A stretch of DNA of 64,000 bases, from positions 1,542,501-1,606,500 of the forward strand of contig NZ_CP061336.1 in assembly GCF_005473905.2 (NCBI RefSeq), read 5' to 3'. Positions 19,897 to 28,449 of this stretch are shown here, piece by piece (position 1 is the stretch's first letter; each line of letters begins with the position of its first letter). The notes beneath the pieces are model-generated. The model did not search any database. It was not told the DNA's origin and saw only the letters and a list, made by a program, of their open reading frames with translations. Origin of the DNA: Ruminiclostridium herbifermentans. Lineage in GTDB: Bacteria; Bacillota; Clostridia; Acetivibrionales; DSM-1351. The position numbers were made by a program, and so were the translations under genes.

Positions 19897-22620
19897 ATGT
19901 TGAAAAAAGTTGTTTCTATTATACTAATATGTTTGATAATTATATCTACGGCAGTTCCTACATATGCTGATAATAATAATTGGGTAAGATGTTATGTCAA
20001 TGATGATGGAAAAGTGCAGATAGATTGGAGTGTATCTCAAGGAATAAAAGAATTGAGAATTACTAGGTCAGGTGAAACCTTTAAAAGTTATACATTAAAT
20101 GTTCCTTATAGCGGAAACCTTATTTTTACAGAAACTGAAGAGGGTACCTTTAAATATGAGGTTAGTATATATGGGTACTTTCTATGGTCAGATATCTTAC
20201 TTGCAAAGACAGAACAAAGTCTTTATGTTAAAGGAACAGGAAAGCCTGTTATATGGTTGGATTTTATAAACACCTATAACTTTAATCAAGATCCTAATTT
20301 TAATTATAGTTCTGTACCAAGGATTTATAATTGGGTAAATATAAAGAATCTTGGAACTACTGACTTAGAACTCAGTAAATTATTGATTCGATATTTCTAC
20401 ACTATAGATGGAGAGCCAAGTATAGTGGAAGATACATTTCCCAATAATGGTCAGCAAAAGGCAGAAGAGTCTGACGGAAAATTAAATCCTATGGAACCAT
20501 ACTACGAATATCCAGTTGGAAGAAATAATATACAGGCCAAGGATTCAATTAGAATGAACTTTCTCAAGATTCCTTTTGATGTGACAGACGAGAATAATAC
20601 AATTGTGGCTGACTATATATGCGAAACATATTTTGAACAGACAACAGAAAAAATAAATACTGCTTATTTCTTAAGACTTCAGCCGGCTTTTGATAAGAAA
20701 AACATGACAAATCCAGAATATGGATCAATAAGGCATTACAATTTATTAAATGATTTTTCTTTTAATAACAATCAAAATATTGCAGTTTATTATGATGGTG
20801 TAAAAATTTGGGGAATTGATCCTACAATTAGAGCTCCTAAAAACTTAAAAGGAGAATACATAAATTACAAAGTTGAATTGGTTTGGGATGATTGTCCCGG
20901 AGCTACTAGTTATATTGTATATAGAAGTGAAAGCAGAGATGGTGAATATAAGAGAATTGGTGTAACTTTTGATAAAACTAATTATACTGATACTGATGTT
21001 GAGTTGCCAAATCAGTCTGTTAATAAGAAATATTACTATAAGGTTGTTGCAAAATATGATAAATTATATAGTGATGATTCTAATATTGCAGAAGTGGAGG
21101 TTTCTGAATTAAAGGCTCCTACTAATTTGACTGCATATGTTATAGGGAAAAATGTTAAGCTGGAGTGGAATGAATCTTTAGGTGCAGCGAAATATAATGT
21201 TTATAGAAGTGAAAGCGAGAATGGCTATTACTCAAAAATAAAATCTGATGTCATCGAAACTAATTTTATAGATTATAATGCTGAGCCACAGGGCCTTAAG
21301 AAAACCTATTATTACAAGGTTAAGGCTGTTATTGAGAATAACGGAAAAACGATAGAGAGTGAATTCTCAAATTTTGCATCAGCTTCAATAATCAATCTTC
21401 CAGTTCCTAGTAATTTAACTGCCACGTTGGTTAATAGTAAGGATGTCAAGCTAGAATGGGATACTACTATAGGTGCAGTAGAATATATTGTTTATAGAAG
21501 TGACAGTGAGTATGGTATTTACATAGATATAGGCACAGTTTCAGATGGTAATACCTTTGTGGATAATTCTATTAATTTAGTACATAACTTTAAAAATTAT
21601 TACTATAAGATATCTGCTAAATATAATATCGATGGTTCTGATATTTATAGTGATAAATCAAAAAGTGCTTCTGTAAGGATGCCAAGAAAGAAATTGGAGC
21701 CTCCAGAAAATTTTGAGGCTGAAAATTATGAAGGTACAAAAGCATTGTTGAATTGGAGTCCTTCCGAAGGAGCAAGATACTATATCATATATAGAAGTGA
21801 ATATCCAGATAGAGATGATAAGTTTGAAAGTATAACAGATGAGCCTATTGCTGCATTTAATGATAATGGTGAACCGGTGACATCATTCTTGGATGATACT
21901 ATTCCACCAGTTAGTGATAGTGTTGGTAAAAATTTTTATTACAGAATGGTTGCTGCTTATGATAAAGATGATACAAGTGATGCATCTGATACTGTAAGTG
22001 TAATGATAACAATGCATATTGGAGGGAATAATGAAGACTGGAGTTGGGAATGTGGAGTTATCAATACTACCAGTAGATCTGCGGATTTTGTTTTAGGAAC
22101 TTATATACCTGTTTGGTTTAAAATAACGTTAAATAAAGACTCTGGGCCGCTAACTATTTCTTTGGATAAGGATTTAATTACTCATATTGATGTTGCAAAT
22201 GATAATACGTATAGGCTTAAGACAGATATAGTTTCTGAAAAGGATTCTAAAAATGGTATAAAGCCAAAGCTTATTAGTTCTAAGCTAAAAGAATATTCAG
22301 ATAAGAGTAAAAATAGAAAAGATATTAATGCTATTGATATAAATTCTTATGTTACTATATCTAGCAAGAACCAAATATTAATAGATAGAAACTTTAGAAA
22401 AGATGATGAAATAACTGTTCAATTTGTTATAAAGACGTCAGCAGATAATCAAGTAATTACAGATGGTATTAATAGGTATTATGGAGATATATATAACATG
22501 AAATTTATAATTAAGAAAGACAATCCAGATGACCCTAATAAACCAATTATTCATGAAGCTGTTAACTCATCAGGAGATATGTTGAACATAAAAATTCTAA
22601 AACCAAATAAGTTGCAATAG
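19897..22620 (+). CDS. Secreted protein with a CBM3-like module and four fibronectin type III domains
   Basis: 907 aa. ATG 19897 lies 9 nt after GGGGG; two upstream ATGs lie too close to it. The signal peptide LKKVVSIILICLIIISTAVPTYA is cut at about residue 24. Residues 85-310 resemble a family 3 carbohydrate-binding module: VNIKNLGTTDLELSKLLIRYFYT matches the conserved beta-strands, and the module closes with AVYYDGVKIWGIDP. Four FnIII domains follow (about 312-405, 408-503, 505-600, 602-705), each with the YxVYRSxSxxGxY segment. A ~200-residue C-terminal domain of unknown type ends the protein. There is no dockerin, SLH, sortase signal or catalytic domain. Its place after the pilus genes suggests a cellulose-binding adhesin associated with pili; this is inference. 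Confidence 0.82.
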   Translation: MLKKVVSIILICLIIISTAVPTYADNNNWVRCYVNDDGKVQIDWSVSQGIKELRITRSGETFKSYTLNVPYSGNLIFTETEEGTFKYEVSIYGYFLWSDILLAKTEQSLYVKGTGKPVIWLDFINTYNFNQDPNFNYSSVPRIYNWVNIKNLGTTDLELSKLLIRYFYTIDGEPSIVEDTFPNNGQQKAEESDGKLNPMEPYYEYPVGRNNIQAKDSIRMNFLKIPFDVTDENNTIVADYICETYFEQTTEKINTAYFLRLQPAFDKKNMTNPEYGSIRHYNLLNDFSFNNNQNIAVYYDGVKIWGIDPTIRAPKNLKGEYINYKVELVWDDCPGATSYIVYRSESRDGEYKRIGVTFDKTNYTDTDVELPNQSVNKKYYYKVVAKYDKLYSDDSNIAEVEVSELKAPTNLTAYVIGKNVKLEWNESLGAAKYNVYRSESENGYYSKIKSDVIETNFIDYNAEPQGLKKTYYYKVKAVIENNGKTIESEFSNFASASIINLPVPSNLTATLVNSKDVKLEWDTTIGAVEYIVYRSDSEYGIYIDIGTVSDGNTFVDNSINLVHNFKNYYYKISAKYNIDGSDIYSDKSKSASVRMPRKKLEPPENFEAENYEGTKALLNWSPSEGARYYIIYRSEYPDRDDKFESITDEPIAAFNDNGEPVTSFLDDTIPPVSDSVGKNFYYRMVAAYDKDDTSDASDTVSVMITMHIGGNNEDWSWECGVINTTSRSADFVLGTYIPVWFKITLNKDSGPLTISLDKDLITHIDVANDNTYRLKTDIVSEKDSKNGIKPKLISSKLKEYSDKSKNRKDINAIDINSYVTISSKNQILIDRNFRKDDEITVQFVIKTSADNQVITDGINRYYGDIYNMKFIIKKDNPDDPNKPIIHEAVNSSGDMLNIKILKPNKLQ

Positions 22621-22764
22621 TTATTTTGTAATTGTATAATTGGAAAGCGCTTATTGCTGGATACGTAGTTTAAAATTAGGAATATTGTGCAAAAAGATTT
22701 TTAGTGCATATTTTCTACATTTAAATGCAGTTGATTAAAACTTTATTTGTATAAATATAGATTT

Positions 22765-22806
22765 TGTGTCAATGGTTAGTATAATGGCAAACTGAAATTT
22801 ATAGTT
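22765..22806 (+). repeat. Dispersed copy of a 43-nt repeat
   Basis: GTGTCAATGGTTAG...GCAAACTGAAATTTA closely matches the tandem repeat units at 43664-43790, 21 kb away. No coding potential is visible. Confidence 0.65.
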
Positions 22807-22819
22807 AATAAAAATAATC

Positions 22820-23009
22820 AAAAGGCTCATTTCAGCATTATAAAGAGGAAGAAATAATCCCACTTATAAAAGTGGCGAGTACCGATTTGGTTTTTAGTAG
22901 GTAAGAATCTCTTCCTCATCGTTGAAACGCCTAGATTCAAAATGAAATTTATCTACAATCGAAAAATTTCATTTTGAATCTAGGCGTTATAAGCTGATAT
23001 GAGCCTTTT
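22820..23009 (+). repeat. Structured repeat element with a perfect 25-bp inverted repeat (copy A)
   Basis: Outer arms AAAAGGCTCAT (22820-22830) and ATGAGCCTTTT (22999-23009) pair, extended inward by TCAGC/GCTGA and TTATAA/TTATAA. Inside are a hairpin with GAGGAAGA / TCTTCCTC arms enclosing CCACTT-ATAA-AAGTGG, and a perfect 25-bp inverted repeat (22926-22950 with 22964-22988, 13-nt loop). It ends in a T-run. Relatives occur at 24855-25012 and, inverted, at 45165-45345. They share the core TTTTTAGTNGGTNAGAAT and the tail AATCTAGGCGTTATAA. The family may be a small non-autonomous mobile element or a structured RNA. It is not a family I recognise. Confidence 0.7.
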
Positions 23010-23179
23010 TACAATTTTATGTCATTGATTTTTTAGTATTCATTATGTATAATACACTATTGTATGACTATATGATTATATTGCCTGTATTGGTTATAAT
23101 GACATGTTTTAAATGTACATATATTTGAAGTTCAGTCTTATACTAATGAATATCAAAATTATTTTAGGATGGGGTACTT

Positions 23180-24523
23180 ATGAATAATAAACCAAAAATT
23201 GCTATTATAGCTGTAACTATCTTTTCTATTTTATTTTTATCAGCATGTTCATCATCTTTGAATGGCAACAAAACTGGCGAGGCTGTTGATATAAACACAA
23301 GACCATCTGACCAAACACAGACAAAAGATACTGATGACTCAAAGTCAGTAGCTGAAAATTCTGCTATAACACCTGCAGATAAATCAAATACTGATTCGGA
23401 GGCAGCAAGTTCTACAGGTCAAGCTGAAAATACTACAATAGAAAGTCAAAAACCACAGCAAACAAATGGTTTACAACTATCGCCAAGTATAAAAGACATT
23501 AAGGTTAAGGCGGTTTACTTAACGGGGCCTTCTGGTGGCTCAACTGCTAAGGTTGATAAGATTATAGAATTGGCAAAGACAACTGAAATAAATACTGTTG
23601 TACTTGATATTAAAGAAGATGGTTCTCTCAATTATCAATCAAATTTAGATGTTGTAAAAAAATATGGAGCAGAAACTAAGTATTATAATCCTGAAGAACT
23701 TGTAAAGAAATTCCATGATAACGGAATTTACGTTATTGGACGTATTGTTACATTCAGAGATAAAACATTAGCTAAAAAAAGAGCTGATTTAGGTATTAAG
23801 ACTCCAAAAGGAACTCTATGGCTGGAAAATGGAAAAGATCCTTGGACTAATCCATATTTTGAAGAAGTTTGGGACTATAATATAGCTATTGCAAAAGAGG
23901 CTGTCTCAAAGGGTTTTGATGAGATTCAATTTGACTATGTTAGATTCCCTACTGGAAGGAAGAATGATTTTGATTATGGAACAAATGTACCTGCAAAGTC
24001 ACAGGCTATAAACGGGTTTCTTGCAAAAGCTGAAAAAGAAATTCATCAAGAATTGGGAGTACCTGTTTCTGCCGATGTTTTTGCAATTATAATTGAAAGT
24101 AAAAGTGATGGAAATAATATAGGGCAGATAATAGAGGAAGTAGGTAAGGATATATATTGTATTAGCCCAATGATTTATCCATCTCATTATGCCAATGCAT
24201 CAAATGGTGTAATGGGCAATGGGGTTGGACAGACCATCAATGGAATACCCTTTGCAAAACCTGATTTAGAGCCATATAAGGTCATGTATAATGCGTTAAT
24301 AGCAGGTAAGAAAAAGATAGCAGAGGTACCTGATTATAAAGCAAAGGTAAGACCATATATTCAAGCTTTTACAGCCAAATATCTGCCAAAAGGGTATTAT
24401 CAGACCTATGGACCAAAGCAGATACGTGAGCAAATTTCAGCAGTATATGATGCTGGTTATGATGAATGGATACTTTGGGATTCGGGAAATAAGTACCAAG
24501 AAGCATATTTTGAGAAGAAATAA
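23180..24523 (+). CDS. Lipoprotein with DUF4015 glycoside-hydrolase-like domain
   Basis: 447 aa. The N-terminus is a lipoprotein signal: a hydrophobic stretch ending in FLSACSS, with the lipidated Cys at 23. A Ser/Thr/Asp-rich linker (24-105) leads to the catalytic-like domain. From VKAVYLTGPSGGS the protein follows the DUF4015 pattern (a TIM-barrel relative of glycoside hydrolases), with VVLDIKEDGSLNYQ, FDEIQFDYVRFPTG and EWILWDSGNKY. The acidic residues of FDEIQFDYVRFP are the likely active-site region. The substrate is unknown. It is a stand-alone gene after the structured element, with a terminator downstream. Confidence 0.85.
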   Translation: MNNKPKIAIIAVTIFSILFLSACSSSLNGNKTGEAVDINTRPSDQTQTKDTDDSKSVAENSAITPADKSNTDSEAASSTGQAENTTIESQKPQQTNGLQLSPSIKDIKVKAVYLTGPSGGSTAKVDKIIELAKTTEINTVVLDIKEDGSLNYQSNLDVVKKYGAETKYYNPEELVKKFHDNGIYVIGRIVTFRDKTLAKKRADLGIKTPKGTLWLENGKDPWTNPYFEEVWDYNIAIAKEAVSKGFDEIQFDYVRFPTGRKNDFDYGTNVPAKSQAINGFLAKAEKEIHQELGVPVSADVFAIIIESKSDGNNIGQIIEEVGKDIYCISPMIYPSHYANASNGVMGNGVGQTINGIPFAKPDLEPYKVMYNALIAGKKKIAEVPDYKAKVRPYIQAFTAKYLPKGYYQTYGPKQIREQISAVYDAGYDEWILWDSGNKYQEAYFEKK

Positions 24524-24559
24524 AATATTAACAATATGTAGTTTAATATAATAAGAATG

Positions 24560-24594
24560 AGGATAGCATTTACTAAAATGTTATCCTTTTTTTC
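24560..24594 (+). terminator. Terminator of the DUF4015 lipoprotein gene
   Basis: AGGATAGCATT (24560-24570) pairs with AATGTTATCCT, followed by a run of seven T. Confidence 0.85.
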
Positions 24595-25064
24595 GGGAAA
24601 GATTCTTATTGGAGAATGAGGCAATAATTCATATTAAATGGTTGATTTTTCACTTGTATATGTTAGATAGGTGGCTAAATATTTTATATATATTGATTGT
24701 AAATTGAATAAGTGATACAATATATTGTGCTGGAGTACAAAAACAATACTAAATATTGTAATTTTTTTGATTATAGAAACAAGGCAATTACTGTTTTATG
24801 ATGTAAAAAACCATTGAAATTTGTAATTAAATAATTTATACGATGTTACATATAATAAGGCAATAGAATGTTGCCCGCTTCTATAAGTGAAAGGTAGTGC
24901 TTTGCTTTTTAGTGGTGAGAATATTTCCAGCCCCGTTTATATGCTTCTGATTGATGAAATTTTTCTGAAGCTAAGAGAATTTATTTTAAATCTAGGCGTT
25001 ATAATAAATACACTATAGAAGAGAAAGAACTAAAAACAAAAGTTATGTGAGAGGAGATATGTAA
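24595..25064. repeat. Intergenic region with diverged copy B of the structured repeat
   Basis: About 24855-25012 resembles copy A at 22.8-23.0 kb. It shares CTTTTTAGTGGTGAGAAT, the GATGAAATTTTTCTGAA segment and the tail AAATCTAGGCGTTATAA. The left arm of the long inverted repeat is decayed. The rest is AT-rich with no gene. Confidence 0.55.
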
Positions 25065-27479
25065 ATGAAGCTTTCTGAAAATGCCATTAAAGTGTTGGAA
25101 AAAAGATATTTATCTAAGGATGAGGATGGCAATTTACTTGAGGACTGTGAGGGTATGTTCAGACGAGTTGCTAAGGCTATTGCATTAGCTGATGCAAATT
25201 ATACTGACGAAGATGGGCTGGCTCAAATTGAACAAGAATTTTTTGATATGATGTCAGATTTGGAGTTTCTACCTAATTCACCAACACTTATGAATGCCGG
25301 AAGGCCTTTAGGACAACTAAGTGCGTGTTTTGTATTACCTATAGAAGATACTATGGAGGGTATTTTTGAAACAATAAAAAATGCTGCACTAATACATAAA
25401 AGCGGAGGCGGTACAGGTTTTAGCTTTTCAAGGTTAAGACCAAAAGGTGCAACAGTAAATTCCACAGGTGGAGTTGCTAGTGGACCTATTAGCTTTATGA
25501 AGGTTTTTAATGCTGCTACTGAAGCAGTTAAGCAAGGCGGAACTCGTCGTGGTGCTAACATGGGCATTCTTAGAATTGACCACCCTGATATACTTGATTT
25601 TATTTCCTGTAAAAAAGATAATTCTGAGATTACTAATTTTAATATTAGTGTTGGAATTACTGAAGATTTCATGAAGGCAGTTGAATATAATTTGGATTAT
25701 GAACTTGTGGATCCAAAGACTAAAGAGACTGCAGGCAAATTAAATGCTAAAAGCGTATTTAATACCATTGTTGAAATGGCATGGAAGAATGGTGAACCTG
25801 GTATTATTTTTCTAGATAGATTAAATATAGATAATGTTGTACCAAAACTGGGCGAAATAGAAAGTACTAATCCATGCGGTGAACAGCCGCTGCTGCCATA
25901 TGAAGCATGTAATTTGGGTTCAATTAATTTATATAATATGCTGACTGAGGATGGAAAACAGTTGGATTATGATAAACTAGCAGCCACAGTGAAGAAAGCA
26001 GTGCATTTCCTTGACAATGTTATTGATGTTAACAAATATCCTTTACCAGAAATAGATAAAATGACAAGGGGTACAAGGAAAATTGGCTTGGGAGTAATGG
26101 GCTGGGCTGATATGCTCTGTTCATTAGGAATTCCATATAATTCACAAAAAGCAATTGACTTAGCAGATAAGGTTATGGGCTTTATTCAGGAGAACGCACA
26201 AAAGGCTTCTCAGGAATTAGCTGAACAAAAGGGTGTATTCCCATATTATGAGGATAGCATTTACGCAGAAAAGGGCATAAAGCTGAGAAATGCGACTGTT
26301 ACAACTATTGCCCCTACAGGAACTCTGAGTTTGATTGCTGGAGTTTCAAGCGGAATTGAACCAAATTTTGCAATATCATATATCAGAAATGTTATGGACA
26401 ATAACGAATTGATAGAGGTAAATAGAGTATTCAAGGATACTGCAATAAGAGAAAAATTCTACTCTGATGAATTGATGAAAAAAATAGCTAAAGCTGGTAC
26501 TGTTAAGGGGTTGGCAGAGGTTCCGGAAAAGGTTCAGAATATATTTGTTACTGCTCATGATATTTTACCGGAATGGCATGTCAAAATGCAGGCAGCATTC
26601 CAAAGGCATACTGATAATGCTGTTTCAAAGACAGTAAATTTGGGACATGATGCTACAACTGATGATGTTAGAGAAGTATTTGTTCTTGCCTATAAAACCC
26701 ATTGCAAGGGCGTAACTATTTATAGGGACGGCAGCCGTGATTTGCAGGTGCTGAATATCGGTAAGGTTAAGGGTAAAGAGAATGAAGCAAATAAGCCATT
26801 GCCAGCAGGTGAGAATGTTTATTGCGATTCATGTAAAGAAAACAATAAAGGAGCATTAATCGCAAATAGTTATGGAATTGAACCAAGACCAAGACCTGAT
26901 ATTACAACTGGCTTTACCGAAAAGGTTAAAATTGGCTGCGGAAATTTATATATTACTGTTAATTATGATGATAATGGTATTTGCGAGGTGTTTACTAACA
27001 CTGGTCGTGCAGGAGGATGTCCTTCACAGTCAGAAGCAACAAGTAGATTAATTTCTGTTGCACTTCGTTCAGGAATGGATGTAATGTCTATAGTTGAACA
27101 GCTAAAGGGAATCAGATGTCCGTCTACAATTAGGCAAAAAGGTTTAAAAGTACTGTCTTGTCCTGATGCAATAGGCAGATTAATTGAGAAGGTTGCCAAA
27201 ATTCAAAACGGAAAGGATGAAGAGGCAATTACAGAAGAGGTTTTAACAGAATACAGTCTTCTGCAAAGACCAACGGCAAGAACAGTATCAGATGAAGAGG
27301 AAGAGCTTGAATGCGGAGTTGAATGTTCTGTATGCACAATGCAGGCGGAATGTTCAAATCCAGACAAAAATATTGCCGCAATAGATTCTGTAGGAGCATG
27401 CCCTGAATGTGGCAAACCCGTTGAACATGAAGGTGGCTGTGTGATATGCAGATATTGTGGGTTTAGTAAGTGTGGGTAA
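25065..27479 (+). CDS. nrdJ: Adenosylcobalamin-dependent ribonucleotide reductase (class II)
   Basis: 804 aa. It reduces ribonucleotides to deoxyribonucleotides using a B12 radical, independent of oxygen. Class II signatures include FLPNSPTLMNAGRP near the N-terminus, the Cys of LGQLSACFVLPI, HKSGGGTGFSFSRLRP, STNPCGEQPLLPYEACNLGSIN with the active-site N-x-C-x-E pattern, and TIAPTGTLSLIAG. The C-terminus has CXXC pairs (ACPECGKPVEHEGGCVICRYCGFSKCG) that serve for redox relay or zinc binding. ATG 25065 follows GAGGAG. It is monocistronic with its own terminator. No cobalamin riboswitch is evident upstream. Confidence 0.95.
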   Translation: MKLSENAIKVLEKRYLSKDEDGNLLEDCEGMFRRVAKAIALADANYTDEDGLAQIEQEFFDMMSDLEFLPNSPTLMNAGRPLGQLSACFVLPIEDTMEGIFETIKNAALIHKSGGGTGFSFSRLRPKGATVNSTGGVASGPISFMKVFNAATEAVKQGGTRRGANMGILRIDHPDILDFISCKKDNSEITNFNISVGITEDFMKAVEYNLDYELVDPKTKETAGKLNAKSVFNTIVEMAWKNGEPGIIFLDRLNIDNVVPKLGEIESTNPCGEQPLLPYEACNLGSINLYNMLTEDGKQLDYDKLAATVKKAVHFLDNVIDVNKYPLPEIDKMTRGTRKIGLGVMGWADMLCSLGIPYNSQKAIDLADKVMGFIQENAQKASQELAEQKGVFPYYEDSIYAEKGIKLRNATVTTIAPTGTLSLIAGVSSGIEPNFAISYIRNVMDNNELIEVNRVFKDTAIREKFYSDELMKKIAKAGTVKGLAEVPEKVQNIFVTAHDILPEWHVKMQAAFQRHTDNAVSKTVNLGHDATTDDVREVFVLAYKTHCKGVTIYRDGSRDLQVLNIGKVKGKENEANKPLPAGENVYCDSCKENNKGALIANSYGIEPRPRPDITTGFTEKVKIGCGNLYITVNYDDNGICEVFTNTGRAGGCPSQSEATSRLISVALRSGMDVMSIVEQLKGIRCPSTIRQKGLKVLSCPDAIGRLIEKVAKIQNGKDEEAITEEVLTEYSLLQRPTARTVSDEEEELECGVECSVCTMQAECSNPDKNIAAIDSVGACPECGKPVEHEGGCVICRYCGFSKCG

Positions 27480-27638
27480 TTCTTTCTGATATTATAAACG
27501 TTGTAAGTGCTTATACAAGCGGAATTTAACAAGATTAACTGGGAAATAATTTTAATAGGCAAGAAATAAATCAAGTTAAATTTGATTTACTTAGATAGTG
27601 CAAAATAAATTATACAAAGCTTTAAAGACTTAATAATT

Positions 27639-27667
27639 AAAGACTTCCTTATAAAGGGAGTCTTTTT
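27639..27667 (+). terminator. Terminator downstream of nrdJ
   Basis: AAAGACTTCCTT pairs with AAGGGAGTCTTT around a 3-nt loop and is followed by T residues. Confidence 0.8.
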
Positions 27668-27879
27668 GCACATTGATTTATGTTGAATTGAACGTATTAA
27701 TCTTACTGGTGCTCATAGGTGATATATTTACGTAGATTATTTAGGATTAGAAGTTGATTTCAAATTTAATAACATAACCAAAAGTATTAAGGTTATTATT
27801 TACATAAACGAATAGACAAATGGATGCATTATGGTAAAAGTGGAGATATAAATAAATTTTTTTAATTAGGTGGTATACG

Positions 27880-28331
27880 ATGAGAATAACTTTTGAGAAT
27901 GACAAGGAATTGCGAAAGCTGCAGAAATAGTAGGAAATGCGCCTATTATAGATATTTCTTTGACTATAAATGGAACACAAGCATCATGGAGTAATCCAAA
28001 GACACCTATAAAATTTTCAATTCCTTACACACTAAAAGATGGAGAAAACGGTAATAATATAACAGTTTACTTTATTGGAAATGATGGAACGCTTGAAAAT
28101 ATGCAGGGAGTTTATAATTCTGATACTAAAATGGTGACTTTTTACACTACTCATTTCAGCAAGTACTATGTTAAGGAAAACAAAGTATCTTTTGCTGATT
28201 TAAAAGGCTTTGAGGCTTATCAAAAATATATTGAAAATATGGCTTCATAAGGGATTATCGAAGGAGTAGGTGCAAACAAATATTCACTCTCTTACTTCTA
28301 TCCTGTTTTTTCAATTTGGGGCTTTTCTTAA
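27880..28331 (+). pseudogene. Decayed SLH-domain surface protein fragment
   Basis: A ribosome binding site (AGGTGG) and ATG 27880 lead into 16 codons and a stop. Shifting frame near 27908 opens a reading frame (IAKAAEIVGNAPIIDISLTINGTQASW...) that runs to TAA at 28248. Reading through that stop gives GIIEGVGANKYS, the usual start of an SLH repeat, before a second stop at 28329. The segment FADLKGFEAYQKYIENMAS is the lead-in to SLH domains of S-layer-anchored proteins in these clostridia. There are therefore at least one frameshift and one nonsense change, and both ends are missing. It is a remnant, not an active gene. Confidence 0.75.
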
Positions 28332-28449
28332 TGAGTATCAAATTAGTAATAATCAAAAATAAAAAGGGAATTATAAATTAGAAATATCAATGAAAGTATT
28401 GTCATAGATTATATCTCATTTTAAAATATTCATTTTGGTGGAGGTATAT

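Larger units (their letters stand above)
22621..23179. other. Intergenic region carrying a 43-nt repeat copy and a structured element
   Basis: 559 nt. It includes one copy of a 43-nt repeat (22765-22806) that also occurs in tandem near 43.7 kb, and a 190-nt structured element (22820-23009), listed separately. No open reading frame is supported. Confidence 0.6.

Noticed and set aside
24595-25064. Cobalamin riboswitch in front of the B12-dependent ribonucleotide reductase
   Set aside because: No B12-box-like sequence is present. The structured segment there belongs to the dispersed repeat family.
27880-28250. Functional small gene in the SLH fragment
   Set aside because: The frame runs from no valid start, needs a frameshift to join the ATG, and ends just before an SLH motif. 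It fits a remnant better than a gene.
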